64,000 bases of DNA from 43-108 sp001915545 (GTDB lineage Bacteria; Bacteroidota; Bacteroidia; Bacteroidales; Bacteroidaceae). The first letter of the stretch is position 1, and every line of letters begins with the position of its first letter. Made by a program: the position numbers and the translations under genes. Below the pieces are notes generated by a model that searched no databases, was not told where the DNA came from, and saw only the letters and a program-made list of their open reading frames with translations. Positions 43,098 through 52,385 of this stretch are shown here, piece by piece. The DNA lies in assembly GCA_902491215.1 (NCBI GenBank), contig CABUGV010000015.1, forward strand, positions 1 to 64,000, written 5' to 3'.

Positions 43098-46000
43098 TTA
43101 AGAATTCCTTACATGAAACTTATATTTTCCCGAACCGAGTTCCAACTCCACGAAACCATCTTCGAGAACCAAAGAGGATATGCCTTTGCATTTCTTCAAC
43201 GGCAAACCGCTTTCGGTCACATCATCTGCCGATGAAGCCGGCAAATATAACGTAGCACTGGTATTGGCAGGAACGGCAAACTCGTAATCCACACCGTCTC
43301 CTGCAACCTTCCAACCGCTTTCTATCCTGCCATAGCGGGAATCATAGTGTCCTTCAGCGTATGTCATTCCACCCGTAGGGTCTATTCTAGGACGCAGAAT
43401 GAAATGCTTGAAACCAGGATGCTCCTCATCGCGCATTATGCCAAGCGAATAAGCATACATCCAGGCACCTACAGCGCCAAATGAATAGTGATTGAAAGAG
43501 TTCATGCGGTTGTTTTCACCGAAACCGTCTGTATGTGTATAAGAGTTCAGGCGCTCCCAGATAGTAGTAGCTCCCTGCTCCACGGAGTACAACCATGAAG
43601 GATAGGATGTCTGCTGCAGAAGCCTGTAGGCGGCATCGTCACGACCGGCATCCGACAGCGTCTTGCTTATCCATGACGTACCGATGAATCCTGTCATCAA
43701 TGAATATGGAGGACAAGCAGTTCCATCGTCCGCCACATTAGGACGGCTCACCGAGTTCAACATATTTGCGGCAAAACGTTCCTTAACCTCGTCACTTACG
43801 AGACCGAAAGCCCACGGCAGTACATAAGAGGTCTGTATATCCACCAGCTGACCTTTGGCAGGGCCATTGGCTCCCGACGAAACAGTCTTGCCTGTTTCTG
43901 AATCGATGTAAGTATCGCGGAAATGTTTCAGACGTCTGTCATACAAATCCTTGTACATCGCGGCATCTTCATATTCGCCCAAGACTGAAGCTACTTTCGA
44001 CATTATCTCCAAATCGTAGAGGAAATAAGCTTCCCACATCAAGGTCTTGTCGTTCTTGTTGTCTTCAGGCCCGAGCCAGTCACCAAGATCACCCCAAGCT
44101 CTTGTCTGAACAAGTATGCCTGTAGAAGGGTCTATGTAGTTTTTCTGAACAAAATCGATATATCGTCGCATGGCATCATAGTGCTCCGTCAGGATGAGCG
44201 TGTCACCATACTGCTGAAAGACCTCCCACGGAACCACTATTCCGGCACTTCCCCAGAGCAGTCCGCCGAATCCTCCGCCAAGAGGAGCAACATCAGAGAA
44301 ACGTCCGTCGGAGCGCTGCACATCGCGCATGGCACGCACATATCTGCGCAGGAACTGGGACACATCGTCCAGATATGTAGCCGTACGCGAGAAGACGGAA
44401 ATGTCGCCGGCCCAGCCCAAGCGTTCGTTTCGCTGAGGACAATCGGTCGGAATAGAGAAGAAATTGGCATAGGCCGACCATACTATATTCTTCCACAAGC
44501 GGTTTACTTTCGGATTTGAAGTATCGTAGCTGGATGCCAGTTCTCCGATTGAGCTGAGCACCACCCCTCTGACATTTTCAATCGGCAGAGGCGCGTCTAT
44601 GCCAGTGATTTCCAGATAGCGGTAACCATGATATGTGAACCGCGGAGCTATAGTTTCATGTCCGCCCTTAGTGACATATTTGTCCTGCGCCATGGCGGCA
44701 CGTATGTTTTCCAGCATAATCATTCCTTCATTGCCTGCATAGCGCGGAAGGTTCGGATATTTCACTTCGGCATATCTCAGATTGATTTCCTTGCCGGCAC
44801 CCATGCCGTCCAGCACAATCTCAGGAACGCCTACCATATTCTGTCCCATGTCGTACACGTAGACGCCTGGTCTTACCTCCTCAACGGACTGTGCCGTAAG
44901 TTTCCTGACAGGTGCTACGTTTCGGCCGTATTGCGCCGTAAGCTGATACTCGGAATAATCGTCCACACGCGGTTCTGTGCTGTTGTAGGCATGACTCACA
45001 TGGTTCTCGATGCCGACCTCGACAGCGCGATGCCACGCAGCGTCGTCGTATCCGGCTGTGCTCCATCCCTCAACAGCGTTCTCTTTCGACGCATCATAGA
45101 CTTCGCCTTGAAAGAAACTGCCGTAGACCACTGGTCCGTCGGAATAATACTTCCATGTTTCAGGCGATGTAACCACGCGCAGCTGTTCACCGTCTTCATA
45201 AGTGATGACGAGCTGGGCAAGAAGAGATTGGCGGTCGCCGAAGAAGTTCCAGTGCTCGCCGGAATATGTAGATGCACCGCTCCACCATCCTTCACCCAAC
45301 CATGCACCGATGGCATTGTTGCCGGAAGACAAAAACGAAGTCACATCGTATATCTGATAAAGGTGGGTCTTGTTATACTGTGTACAACCAGGATTAAAAT
45401 AGTCCTCGCCCACACGCTGACCGTTGATGTACATCTCGTAGACACCTCTGGCTGTGGCATAAAGTCTGGCCTTACGTATTTTCTTGTCGGCAACGCGGAA
45501 CACACTGCGCAGCATAGGCATAGAATTACGGCTTGGGTCTATAAGATACATTCCTCCATCGGCCTGTGCCAGCTGTTCGGCATCCATGCGCACCTTGGTC
45601 AACTGATTCTCAGGACTTCTGAAATTGCGGATACAGATGGAAGCATCAGCAAAATCGCTCTTGTTCTCCAAGGCAAAGCCGACATCGCCGACAACAGGAA
45701 AAGCAATGAAGTCGCCGCCACGTCCCAAAGGATTGACATTGCACCATCCGATTTTCTTTCCTGCAATATAGAAATCGGTAGTACCAAGATTGGAATATAA
45801 GGTAATGTTATGCTCCTGACAGGCATTCTTACGATTCACCAGTTCTGCCGGCAACGTGAACGAAGCCAATGGCTTATCGGCCTTATCATCAGGATGATAG
45901 CCGACTCTAAAGACATTCAGTACAGCAGAACCTCCAGTATAGAGAGGAGACATATCGACCTCGACCTTCACAAACGAGCGGTTGCGGTCGCTCTTGAGAT

Positions 46001-46610
46001 GGAAAAGATTCTTGTTGGCATCCATCAGTCTCTCATCGTTGCCTCCATAGACAAATCCTATTTTTTTGCTTACGGCATCCGGATTCATCCTGAACGACAA
46101 ATCCATTCTGAACACCGGCAGGTAATGAGCATACAGAACCATATCTTCATCACCTCCTCCTATCCAGCAGGCACCGTTCCATCCTGCCTTGCCGTCAGAA
46201 GTCATAAGACTTGTCTCAAACCACGACTTTCCAACAAGCTTATCACCCTTGTTGTCCCACACCTTGACAGTCCAGTCATATCTGCTTTCGGGCTTCAACG
46301 GCTCTCCACCGTACAAGATATACTGTGAAGCATCGCTCTTCAAGCGTCCGCTGTTCCAAACGACTACCCCATTCTCGTCCGTCACTTCTATCTGATATGC
46401 TTTCTGACAGACACCTCTTTTCTCGCCATCGTACTCCAGACGCCATCCCAGACGCGGCGAACGTGTATCTACTCCCAAAGGATTGACGACAGATTCTACC
46501 GTCATATCGTACACACGGGCTTTGTTATCGTTGCGGGCAAAAGACAAGGAAACAGAGAAGGCGCAAGCCATCACCAAAATAAGACGTAAAAAATGATGCA
46601 TGGTATTCAT
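43098..46610 (-). CDS. GH78 alpha-L-rhamnosidase
   Basis: This is a 1170-residue glycoside hydrolase with an N-terminal signal peptide (cleaved after SLSFA; no lipobox cysteine, so periplasmic or secreted). Beta-sandwich domains (30-380) are followed by a Bac_rhamnosid N-terminal domain (about 380-600), an (alpha/alpha)6 catalytic domain (about 710-1060) and a C-terminal beta domain. The catalytic acid segment is DCPQRNERLGWAGD, with Asp723, Glu729 and Asp736. It releases terminal rhamnose from plant or microbial glycans. No SusC/SusD pair, sigma factor or hybrid sensor lies beside it, so it is outside an obvious polysaccharide-utilisation locus. The length is at the long end of the family. 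Confidence 0.9.
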   Translation of the reverse strand: MNTMHHFLRLILVMACAFSVSLSFARNDNKARVYDMTVESVVNPLGVDTRSPRLGWRLEYDGEKRGVCQKAYQIEVTDENGVVVWNSGRLKSDASQYILYGGEPLKPESRYDWTVKVWDNKGDKLVGKSWFETSLMTSDGKAGWNGACWIGGGDEDMVLYAHYLPVFRMDLSFRMNPDAVSKKIGFVYGGNDERLMDANKNLFHLKSDRNRSFVKVEVDMSPLYTGGSAVLNVFRVGYHPDDKADKPLASFTLPAELVNRKNACQEHNITLYSNLGTTDFYIAGKKIGWCNVNPLGRGGDFIAFPVVGDVGFALENKSDFADASICIRNFRSPENQLTKVRMDAEQLAQADGGMYLIDPSRNSMPMLRSVFRVADKKIRKARLYATARGVYEMYINGQRVGEDYFNPGCTQYNKTHLYQIYDVTSFLSSGNNAIGAWLGEGWWSGASTYSGEHWNFFGDRQSLLAQLVITYEDGEQLRVVTSPETWKYYSDGPVVYGSFFQGEVYDASKENAVEGWSTAGYDDAAWHRAVEVGIENHVSHAYNSTEPRVDDYSEYQLTAQYGRNVAPVRKLTAQSVEEVRPGVYVYDMGQNMVGVPEIVLDGMGAGKEINLRYAEVKYPNLPRYAGNEGMIMLENIRAAMAQDKYVTKGGHETIAPRFTYHGYRYLEITGIDAPLPIENVRGVVLSSIGELASSYDTSNPKVNRLWKNIVWSAYANFFSIPTDCPQRNERLGWAGDISVFSRTATYLDDVSQFLRRYVRAMRDVQRSDGRFSDVAPLGGGFGGLLWGSAGIVVPWEVFQQYGDTLILTEHYDAMRRYIDFVQKNYIDPSTGILVQTRAWGDLGDWLGPEDNKNDKTLMWEAYFLYDLEIMSKVASVLGEYEDAAMYKDLYDRRLKHFRDTYIDSETGKTVSSGANGPAKGQLVDIQTSYVLPWAFGLVSDEVKERFAANMLNSVSRPNVADDGTACPPYSLMTGFIGTSWISKTLSDAGRDDAAYRLLQQTSYPSWLYSVEQGATTIWERLNSYTHTDGFGENNRMNSFNHYSFGAVGAWMYAYSLGIMRDEEHPGFKHFILRPRIDPTGGMTYAEGHYDSRYGRIESGWKVAGDGVDYEFAVPANTSATLYLPASSADDVTESGLPLKKCKGISSLVLEDGFVELELGSGKYKFHVRNS

Positions 46611-46682
46611 ATAAAATATTTTTGGTGTTATATGTCATATATCTTCAGACAATATATAACATAGATTATTAGTTAGCGTTAG

Positions 46683-46690
46683 CAAAGATA
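46683..46690 (-). promoter_or_regulatory. -7 box for the rhamnosidase gene
   Basis: TATCTTTG on the minus strand, with TTG (46707-46709) 16 bases upstream. Start near 46676, leader about 66 bases. The rest of 46611-46961 holds only the glnN terminator. Confidence 0.45.
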
Positions 46691-46900
46691 ATAAAAAAAG
46701 TCGGCACAATTGCATATCAGCACACAAAATGAATATTCTGATACCATTCCAACTCACTTTAACAATAAAATATGAGCTTACAAACAACCAGGCTTGACAT
46801 ACTGCACAACAAACGCCAACGCTGTTAACAAATCCTTGAATATTTTCGAACACGCACCGTACTATTTGCGCTGAAGTAGAGGCATCGTTACGAGCACAGA

Positions 46901-46937
46901 TAAAAACGGTCCGCCTCCTCGAAAGGAAACGGACCGT
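46901..46937 (-). terminator. terminator of glnN
   Basis: On the minus strand CGGTCCGTTTCC pairs loosely outward as ACGGTCCG with CGGACCGT (46906-46913 and 46930-46937), followed by five T. It lies 25 bases past the glnN stop. Confidence 0.85.
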
Positions 46938-46961
46938 GCAGTCAAACGTTTTTCAAATTTA

Positions 46962-49151
46962 TCAGCGAACGAAAAGCAGTTCTCTATATTTAGGCAATGT
47001 CCACATTCTGTCGTCTACCATGAGCTCAAGCTTGTCGATATGATATCTTATCTGCTCAAGCATAGGAGCGATGATGTCGTGGTATGCAATAGCCTTTTCT
47101 CTCTCAGAAGCAATCTTGTTGGCCTTCTTGCGCGCTTCGACCATAGCGTCTACATGCTCCTTGATGTAAGAAGTATGTTCGGCAATCTTGCGTATGATGG
47201 CAATGTTCTCTGCAGAAAGCTTTTCTGCCTCTTCCTTAGAGAAAATAGCAGCCATCTTTGAAACATTGTCTATGAGACGGCTCTGATAGTCAACAGCAAC
47301 AGGCACAATGTGGTTCATGACAAGGTCGCCGAGTACACGTGCTTCAATCTGAATCTTCTTTGTATAAGTTTCCCACTTAACTTCGTTGCGCGCCTCAAGC
47401 TCTTTCTTTGAAAGTACGCCTGTGCTTTCAAACATCTTGACGCTTGCAGGAGACAGGTAACTGTCGAAGATTACCGGACAGCTTGTCTCGCAGTCGAGCC
47501 CTCTCTTGGCAGCTTCTTCTTTCCATTCATCGCTGTATCCGTTGCCGTCGAATCTGATAGGCTTGCAGAGTTTGATATATTCTCTGACTACTTCTACGAT
47601 GGCTGATACGGTAGGCTCGCCTTTCGCAATCAGAGCATCGACCTTCTCCTTGAACTCAACAAGCTGTTCTGCAACTGCAGCATTGAGTGCAGTCATTGCG
47701 CTGGCACAGTTTGCTTCAGAACCAACGGCGCGGAATTCAAAGCGGTTGCCTGTGAATGCGAATGGAGACGTACGGTTTCTGTCGGTATTGTCTATCAGAA
47801 GTTCCGGTATCTGAGGTATATCGAGCTTCATTCCGTGCTTGCCGGCAAGCGAAACGAGGTCATCGATGGAAGATTTCTCCATGTGGTCTAGAATCTTGCT
47901 CAACTGACTGCCGAGGAATGAAGAGATGATTGCTGGAGGTGCCTCGTTTGCTCCAAGTCTGTGTGCATTGGTTGCACTCATGATTGAAGCCTTGAGCAGA
48001 CCGTTGTGTCTGTATACGGCCATAAGTGTGTTCACGATGAAAGTGATGAAGCGCAGGTTCTCCTCTGAAGTCTTGCCAGGAGCCATGAGCAGAACACCGT
48101 TGTCTGTTCCGAGCGACCAGTTGTTGTGTTTGCCGGAACCGTTGATGCCCTTGAATGGTTTCTCGTGAAGCAGTACTCTGAATCCGTGTGCTCTGGCTAC
48201 CTTTCTCATGAGTGACATGATGAGCATGTTATGGTCAACGGCAAGGTTACACTCTTCGAATATAGGTGCAAGCTCAAACTGGTTAGGAGCAACCTCATTG
48301 TGTCTTGTCTTAACAGGTATACCGAGCTTCAAAGCCTGGATTTCAAGATCTTTCATGAAAGCGGCTACTCTTGAAGGAATTGCACCGAAATAGTGGTCTT
48401 CCAACTGCTGGTTTTTAGAAGCTTCGTGGCCCATAAGTGTACGGCCGGTAAGAAGCAGGTCCGGACGTGCCGCATAAAGTCCTTCATCAACAAGGAAATA
48501 CTCCTGTTCCCATCCGAGGTAAGCTACAACCTTCTTAACCGACGGGTCGAAATAATGACAAACATCTGTTGCAGCCTTGTTGACAGCTCTGAGCGCCTTG
48601 AGAAGCGGAGCTTTGTAGTCGAGCGACTCTCCCGTATAGGCAATGAATATAGTAGGAATGCAGAGAGTATCGTCAACAACGAATACCGGTGACGAAGGGT
48701 CCCATGCACTGTATCCACGTGCCTCGAAAGTATTTCTTATTCCGCCGTTAGGGAATGACGACGCATCCGGTTCCTGCTGAACCAAAAGTTTTCCTGAAAA
48801 CTCTTCTATCATTCCTCCCTTGCCGTCATGTTCAACGAAAGCATCATGCTTTTCTGCAGTACCTTCTGTAAGAGGCTGGAACCAGTGTGTGTAGTGTGTG
48901 GCACCGAGTTCGCAAGCCCACTTCTTCATAGCTGCAGCTACAGCATCTGCGACGTTGCGGTCAAGAGCTGTTCCGTTGTCAATAACGTCAACCAGCTTGG
49001 CATAAACATCAGCAGGAAGATACCTGAACATTTTCTCCCTATTGAAAACGTACTTAGCAAAATATTCACTAGGACGTTCGGCAGGGGTTTCAACAATTGC
49101 GGGTTTAGCTTGAAAGGCTTTTTCAACAACCCTAAATCTCAAATCAGACAT
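46962..49151 (-). CDS. glnN: glutamine synthetase type III
   Basis: This is a 729-residue GSIII, the large form used by Bacteroidales. It joins ammonium and glutamate with ATP to make glutamine. It has the GSIII-specific N-terminal domain (about 20-150), the catalytic fold with VVAYLGWEQEYFLVD, LEDHYFGAIPSR, TRHNEVAPNQFELAPIFEECN (ligand and metal residues) and the ATP-binding KPFKGINGSGKHNNWS. It works as a dodecamer. It is monocistronic, with its own terminator. No clear -7 box was seen upstream. It works with gltB/gltD to form the GS-GOGAT route, and with gdhA/gdhB. Confidence 0.95.
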   Translation of the reverse strand: MSDLRFRVVEKAFQAKPAIVETPAERPSEYFAKYVFNREKMFRYLPADVYAKLVDVIDNGTALDRNVADAVAAAMKKWACELGATHYTHWFQPLTEGTAEKHDAFVEHDGKGGMIEEFSGKLLVQQEPDASSFPNGGIRNTFEARGYSAWDPSSPVFVVDDTLCIPTIFIAYTGESLDYKAPLLKALRAVNKAATDVCHYFDPSVKKVVAYLGWEQEYFLVDEGLYAARPDLLLTGRTLMGHEASKNQQLEDHYFGAIPSRVAAFMKDLEIQALKLGIPVKTRHNEVAPNQFELAPIFEECNLAVDHNMLIMSLMRKVARAHGFRVLLHEKPFKGINGSGKHNNWSLGTDNGVLLMAPGKTSEENLRFITFIVNTLMAVYRHNGLLKASIMSATNAHRLGANEAPPAIISSFLGSQLSKILDHMEKSSIDDLVSLAGKHGMKLDIPQIPELLIDNTDRNRTSPFAFTGNRFEFRAVGSEANCASAMTALNAAVAEQLVEFKEKVDALIAKGEPTVSAIVEVVREYIKLCKPIRFDGNGYSDEWKEEAAKRGLDCETSCPVIFDSYLSPASVKMFESTGVLSKKELEARNEVKWETYTKKIQIEARVLGDLVMNHIVPVAVDYQSRLIDNVSKMAAIFSKEEAEKLSAENIAIIRKIAEHTSYIKEHVDAMVEARKKANKIASEREKAIAYHDIIAPMLEQIRYHIDKLELMVDDRMWTLPKYRELLFVR

Positions 49152-49290
49152 ACAATATTAAATATTACTTAGAAATTAGAAATATGTAATCAAATCTTCA
49201 ATCCGCGACGGACTTACAGATAAAGGTTCCGCCATACCTTATTTATAACTGCAGCCGTTGAACTGCCGTCAAAGCGACCGATGATGTCCC

Positions 49291-50955
49291 TCAATAAGCA
49301 TCATTGTGGACACCTTTTACAGCTCGTCCGCTAGGCTCGTTGACACCCTTGAAGGATTCATCCCACGCAAGGGCCTCAGCAGTAGAACATGCCACGCTCG
49401 GTACACTCGGAACACTACGTGCGGCGCTCTCGCTCGGGAACAGGCTCTCGAATATGCTTCTGTAATAATATTCTTCCTTACATCTTGGAGTGTTTACAGG
49501 GAAACGCCCGGCAGCAGAGGCCATTTCTTCATCACTTACCATCTTGGATGTCAAATCTTTCAGAGAGTCAATCCAACTGTAGCCTACGCCGTCGCTGAAC
49601 TGCTCCTTCTGTCTCCACACGATGTTCTCAGGCAAAAGGTCTTCGAAAGCTTTTCTGACGACTTTCTTCTCTATTGTATCGCCCGGACACATCTTCTCTT
49701 CCGGATCGATGGACATGGCGAGATCAAGGAATTCCTTGTCGAGGAAAGGTACACGGCCTTCCACGCCCCATGCTGCAAGCGATTTGTTGGCACGCAGACA
49801 GTCGTATAGATGAAGCTTGGACAGCTTTCTGACGGTTTCTTCATGAAAGGCACGTGCTGTAGGTGCTTTATGGAAATAGAGGTATCCTCCAAACACTTCG
49901 TCTGCTCCTTCACCACTGAGAACCATCTTTATACCCATGCTTCGGATGACACGTGCAAGGAGATACATCGGCGTGGAAGCTCTTACTGTTGTAACATCGT
50001 AGGTTTCAATGTAATAGATAACGTCCTTAAGCGCATCTATACCTTCCTGAACAGTATAGTGTATTTCGTGGTGAACAGTTCCGATATGTTCTGCAACTTC
50101 CCTAGCCTTGGCAAGGTCTGGCGAGCCTTCAAGACCGATTGCAAAAGAGTGAAGACGCGGCCACCAGGCTTCGCTGACTCCGTCGGTTTCAATACGTCTT
50201 GGAGCAAACTTTTTTGCAATTGCAGATATGACTGAGCTGTCAAGACCTCCAGAGAGAAGTACACCGTAAGGAACGTCGCTCATAAGCTGGCGTTTAACGG
50301 CTTCTTCAAGACCTTCACGGAGCTGTGACGAAGGAACTGGATTCTTTACGACCTCATCGTATTCAAACCATTTACGCTTGTACCAGCGTACCATCTTGCC
50401 TTCACGGCTACTGTACATGTGACCGGGAAGAAAAGGCTCATAGCTTGAACATACACCTTCAAGCGCCTTGAGTTCGCTGGCACAATAGACATGTCCTTCA
50501 TCGTCATGTCCTATATATAAAGGAATTACACCTATTGGATCACGGGCTATAAGGAACTCGTCACGAGCCTCATCGTAGAGAGCAAAAGCAAATATGCCGT
50601 TGAGCTCGTCGAGGAATTCGATACCACGCTCTTGATAGAGCGCAAGAATGACTTCACAGTCGCTGCCGGTACTGAAGTGATATTTGCCTTCGAATCTCTG
50701 GCGTATATTACGGTGATTGTAGATTTCACCATTTACAGCCAGCACCACCTTCTTGTCGGGTGAATACAAAGGCTGACCGCCACTTTCAGGATCAACGATA
50801 GACAATCTTTCGTGCACCATTATAGCCGACCCTCCTGTATATATTCCACTCCAGTCGGGACCTCTATGCCTTATCTTGCGCGCCATGCACAAGGCCTTGT
50901 CTCTCAACTGTTCTGTCTGTTCCTTCACATTGAATATAGCTGCAATTCCGCACAT
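49291..50955 (-). CDS. asnB: asparagine synthetase, glutamine-hydrolysing
   Basis: This 554-residue enzyme makes asparagine from aspartate with ATP and glutamine. Cys2 (MCGIAAIFN) is the glutaminase nucleophile. The glutaminase domain (1-205) includes LAVNGEIYNHRNIR. The synthetase domain has the PP-loop YGVLLSGGLDSSVIS near residue 230. It starts 35 bases after the gltD stop, in the same direction, so gltB-gltD-asnB form one operon that takes ammonium to glutamate and then asparagine. The opposite reaction is catalysed by AnsA nearby. Confidence 0.94.
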   Translation of the reverse strand: MCGIAAIFNVKEQTEQLRDKALCMARKIRHRGPDWSGIYTGGSAIMVHERLSIVDPESGGQPLYSPDKKVVLAVNGEIYNHRNIRQRFEGKYHFSTGSDCEVILALYQERGIEFLDELNGIFAFALYDEARDEFLIARDPIGVIPLYIGHDDEGHVYCASELKALEGVCSSYEPFLPGHMYSSREGKMVRWYKRKWFEYDEVVKNPVPSSQLREGLEEAVKRQLMSDVPYGVLLSGGLDSSVISAIAKKFAPRRIETDGVSEAWWPRLHSFAIGLEGSPDLAKAREVAEHIGTVHHEIHYTVQEGIDALKDVIYYIETYDVTTVRASTPMYLLARVIRSMGIKMVLSGEGADEVFGGYLYFHKAPTARAFHEETVRKLSKLHLYDCLRANKSLAAWGVEGRVPFLDKEFLDLAMSIDPEEKMCPGDTIEKKVVRKAFEDLLPENIVWRQKEQFSDGVGYSWIDSLKDLTSKMVSDEEMASAAGRFPVNTPRCKEEYYYRSIFESLFPSESAARSVPSVPSVACSTAEALAWDESFKGVNEPSGRAVKGVHNDAY

Positions 50956-50990
50956 AAGCCATTTCTATTTAAATGGTTACTAAACCTTCA

Positions 50991-52385
50991 TTATTCCTTA
51001 CCTTTTATATATCTGTCAATCTCGTCTGCAACCTTGCGTCCGCCCGCTATACACTTGACAACAAGACTTGCGCCTGTTGCAGCATCGCCTGCAACGAAGA
51101 CATTGTCGGATGAGACTTTTATTTCAGGCTTCAAGAAGCCCATTGCGAGAAATACCATATCAGCCTTGAGGATTTCCTTCTTGCCTGTAGGCACCATCTT
51201 AGGTCTTCCGCCTTTGTCATCGCATACCCAATCAACTTCCTCTACTTCGAGTCCTGTAAGATGACCGTCCTCACCGATAAACCTTGAAGTAGCAAGACTC
51301 CATCTGCGTTCACATCCTTCTTCATGACTGCTTGTAGTCTTAAGCACTACAGGCCAGTTCGGCCAAGGTGTTGCAGGGTTGTTGCCTACCGGTGGTTTCG
51401 GCATAATCTCGATTTGTGTAACGCTCAATGCACCCTGACGGTTGCTTGTACCGATGCAGTCGCTTCCGGTATCACCACCACCTATAACAACGACATGCTT
51501 TCCTTTAGCATTGATGCGCTCATCTTCACTGAAGGTCTGTCCTGCGAGAACTCTATTCTGCTGAGCAAGGAGTTCCATTGCAAAATATATTCCCTTGAGT
51601 TCGCGTCCTTCCACACACAAGTCTCTAGCCTGCGGCGCTCCAGTACAGATGCAATATGCATCATATCCAGCAGGAAGATTGTTGAAATCTACAGGAGCAT
51701 TGGTCCTGAACTCGATGCCTTCCTGCTTCATTATATCTACACGACGGTCGATAATCGTCTTGTGTAGTTTGAAGTTTGGTATACCGAAGCGAAGAAGTCC
51801 TCCGACATATTCAAGCTTCTCGAATACCGTAACATCATATCCTTTCTTGTTAAGATTATTCGCAGCCGCAAGTCCGGCAGGACCGGAACCGATAACAGCC
51901 ACCTTCTTTCCATTGCGCGGATAAGTTTCAGGAACAACAAACCCTTCTCTGAAAGCCGCTTCAACAATAGAACACTCATCTTCGCGGATTGTCACAGGCG
52001 CATCCATTGTCAATTTCAACACACATCCCTTTTCGCACAATGCCGGACAAATACGTCCTGTAAATTCAGGAAAATCGTTTGTACCGCTCAATATCTCATA
52101 AGCCTTCTTCCATTCACCTTTATATAAGGCATCTTGAAATTCCGGCGGACGGTTGCCTAGAGGACAAGACCAGTTGCAGAACGGAACACCGCAGTCCATA
52201 CATCTTGAGGCCTGACGCTTTCTGTCGCTGGTGTTCAAAGTCTGTTCTACTTCACTGAAATCAGCAATTCTCTCATGAACAGGTCTATAGCCGGCCTCTT
52301 GTCTAGGAACTGTCATGAATGCTTTAGGATCTCCCATATATCTTTGTATATTATTTTCTGTTATAAAAATCGGATAATTAAACAT
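50991..52385 (-). CDS. gltD: glutamate synthase small subunit (beta)
   Basis: This 464-residue NADPH-dependent subunit passes electrons to GltB. The N-terminal cysteine region (CMDCGVPFCNWSCPLGNRPPEF, in shorter motifs CMDCGVPFC and CPLGNRP) is the 4Fe-4S site, and KVAVIGSGPAGLAAANNL binds FAD. A second Rossmann motif (VVIGGGDTGSDC) binds NADPH. I place the start at the ATG at 52385, which overlaps the gltB stop (TGATG), implying translational coupling. An internal ATG at 52337 (MGDPKAFMTVPR) fits the conserved start of the family better, so the first 16 residues may not be translated. Confidence 0.92.
   Translation of the reverse strand: MFNYPIFITENNIQRYMGDPKAFMTVPRQEAGYRPVHERIADFSEVEQTLNTSDRKRQASRCMDCGVPFCNWSCPLGNRPPEFQDALYKGEWKKAYEILSGTNDFPEFTGRICPALCEKGCVLKLTMDAPVTIREDECSIVEAAFREGFVVPETYPRNGKKVAVIGSGPAGLAAANNLNKKGYDVTVFEKLEYVGGLLRFGIPNFKLHKTIIDRRVDIMKQEGIEFRTNAPVDFNNLPAGYDAYCICTGAPQARDLCVEGRELKGIYFAMELLAQQNRVLAGQTFSEDERINAKGKHVVVIGGGDTGSDCIGTSNRQGALSVTQIEIMPKPPVGNNPATPWPNWPVVLKTTSSHEEGCERRWSLATSRFIGEDGHLTGLEVEEVDWVCDDKGGRPKMVPTGKKEILKADMVFLAMGFLKPEIKVSSDNVFVAGDAATGASLVVKCIAGGRKVADEIDRYIKGKE

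Noticed and set aside
47496..47503. An isolated GAGCCCTC inside glnN
   Set aside because: It is coding, has no partner at 22 bases, and a few such octamers are expected by chance in 64 kb.
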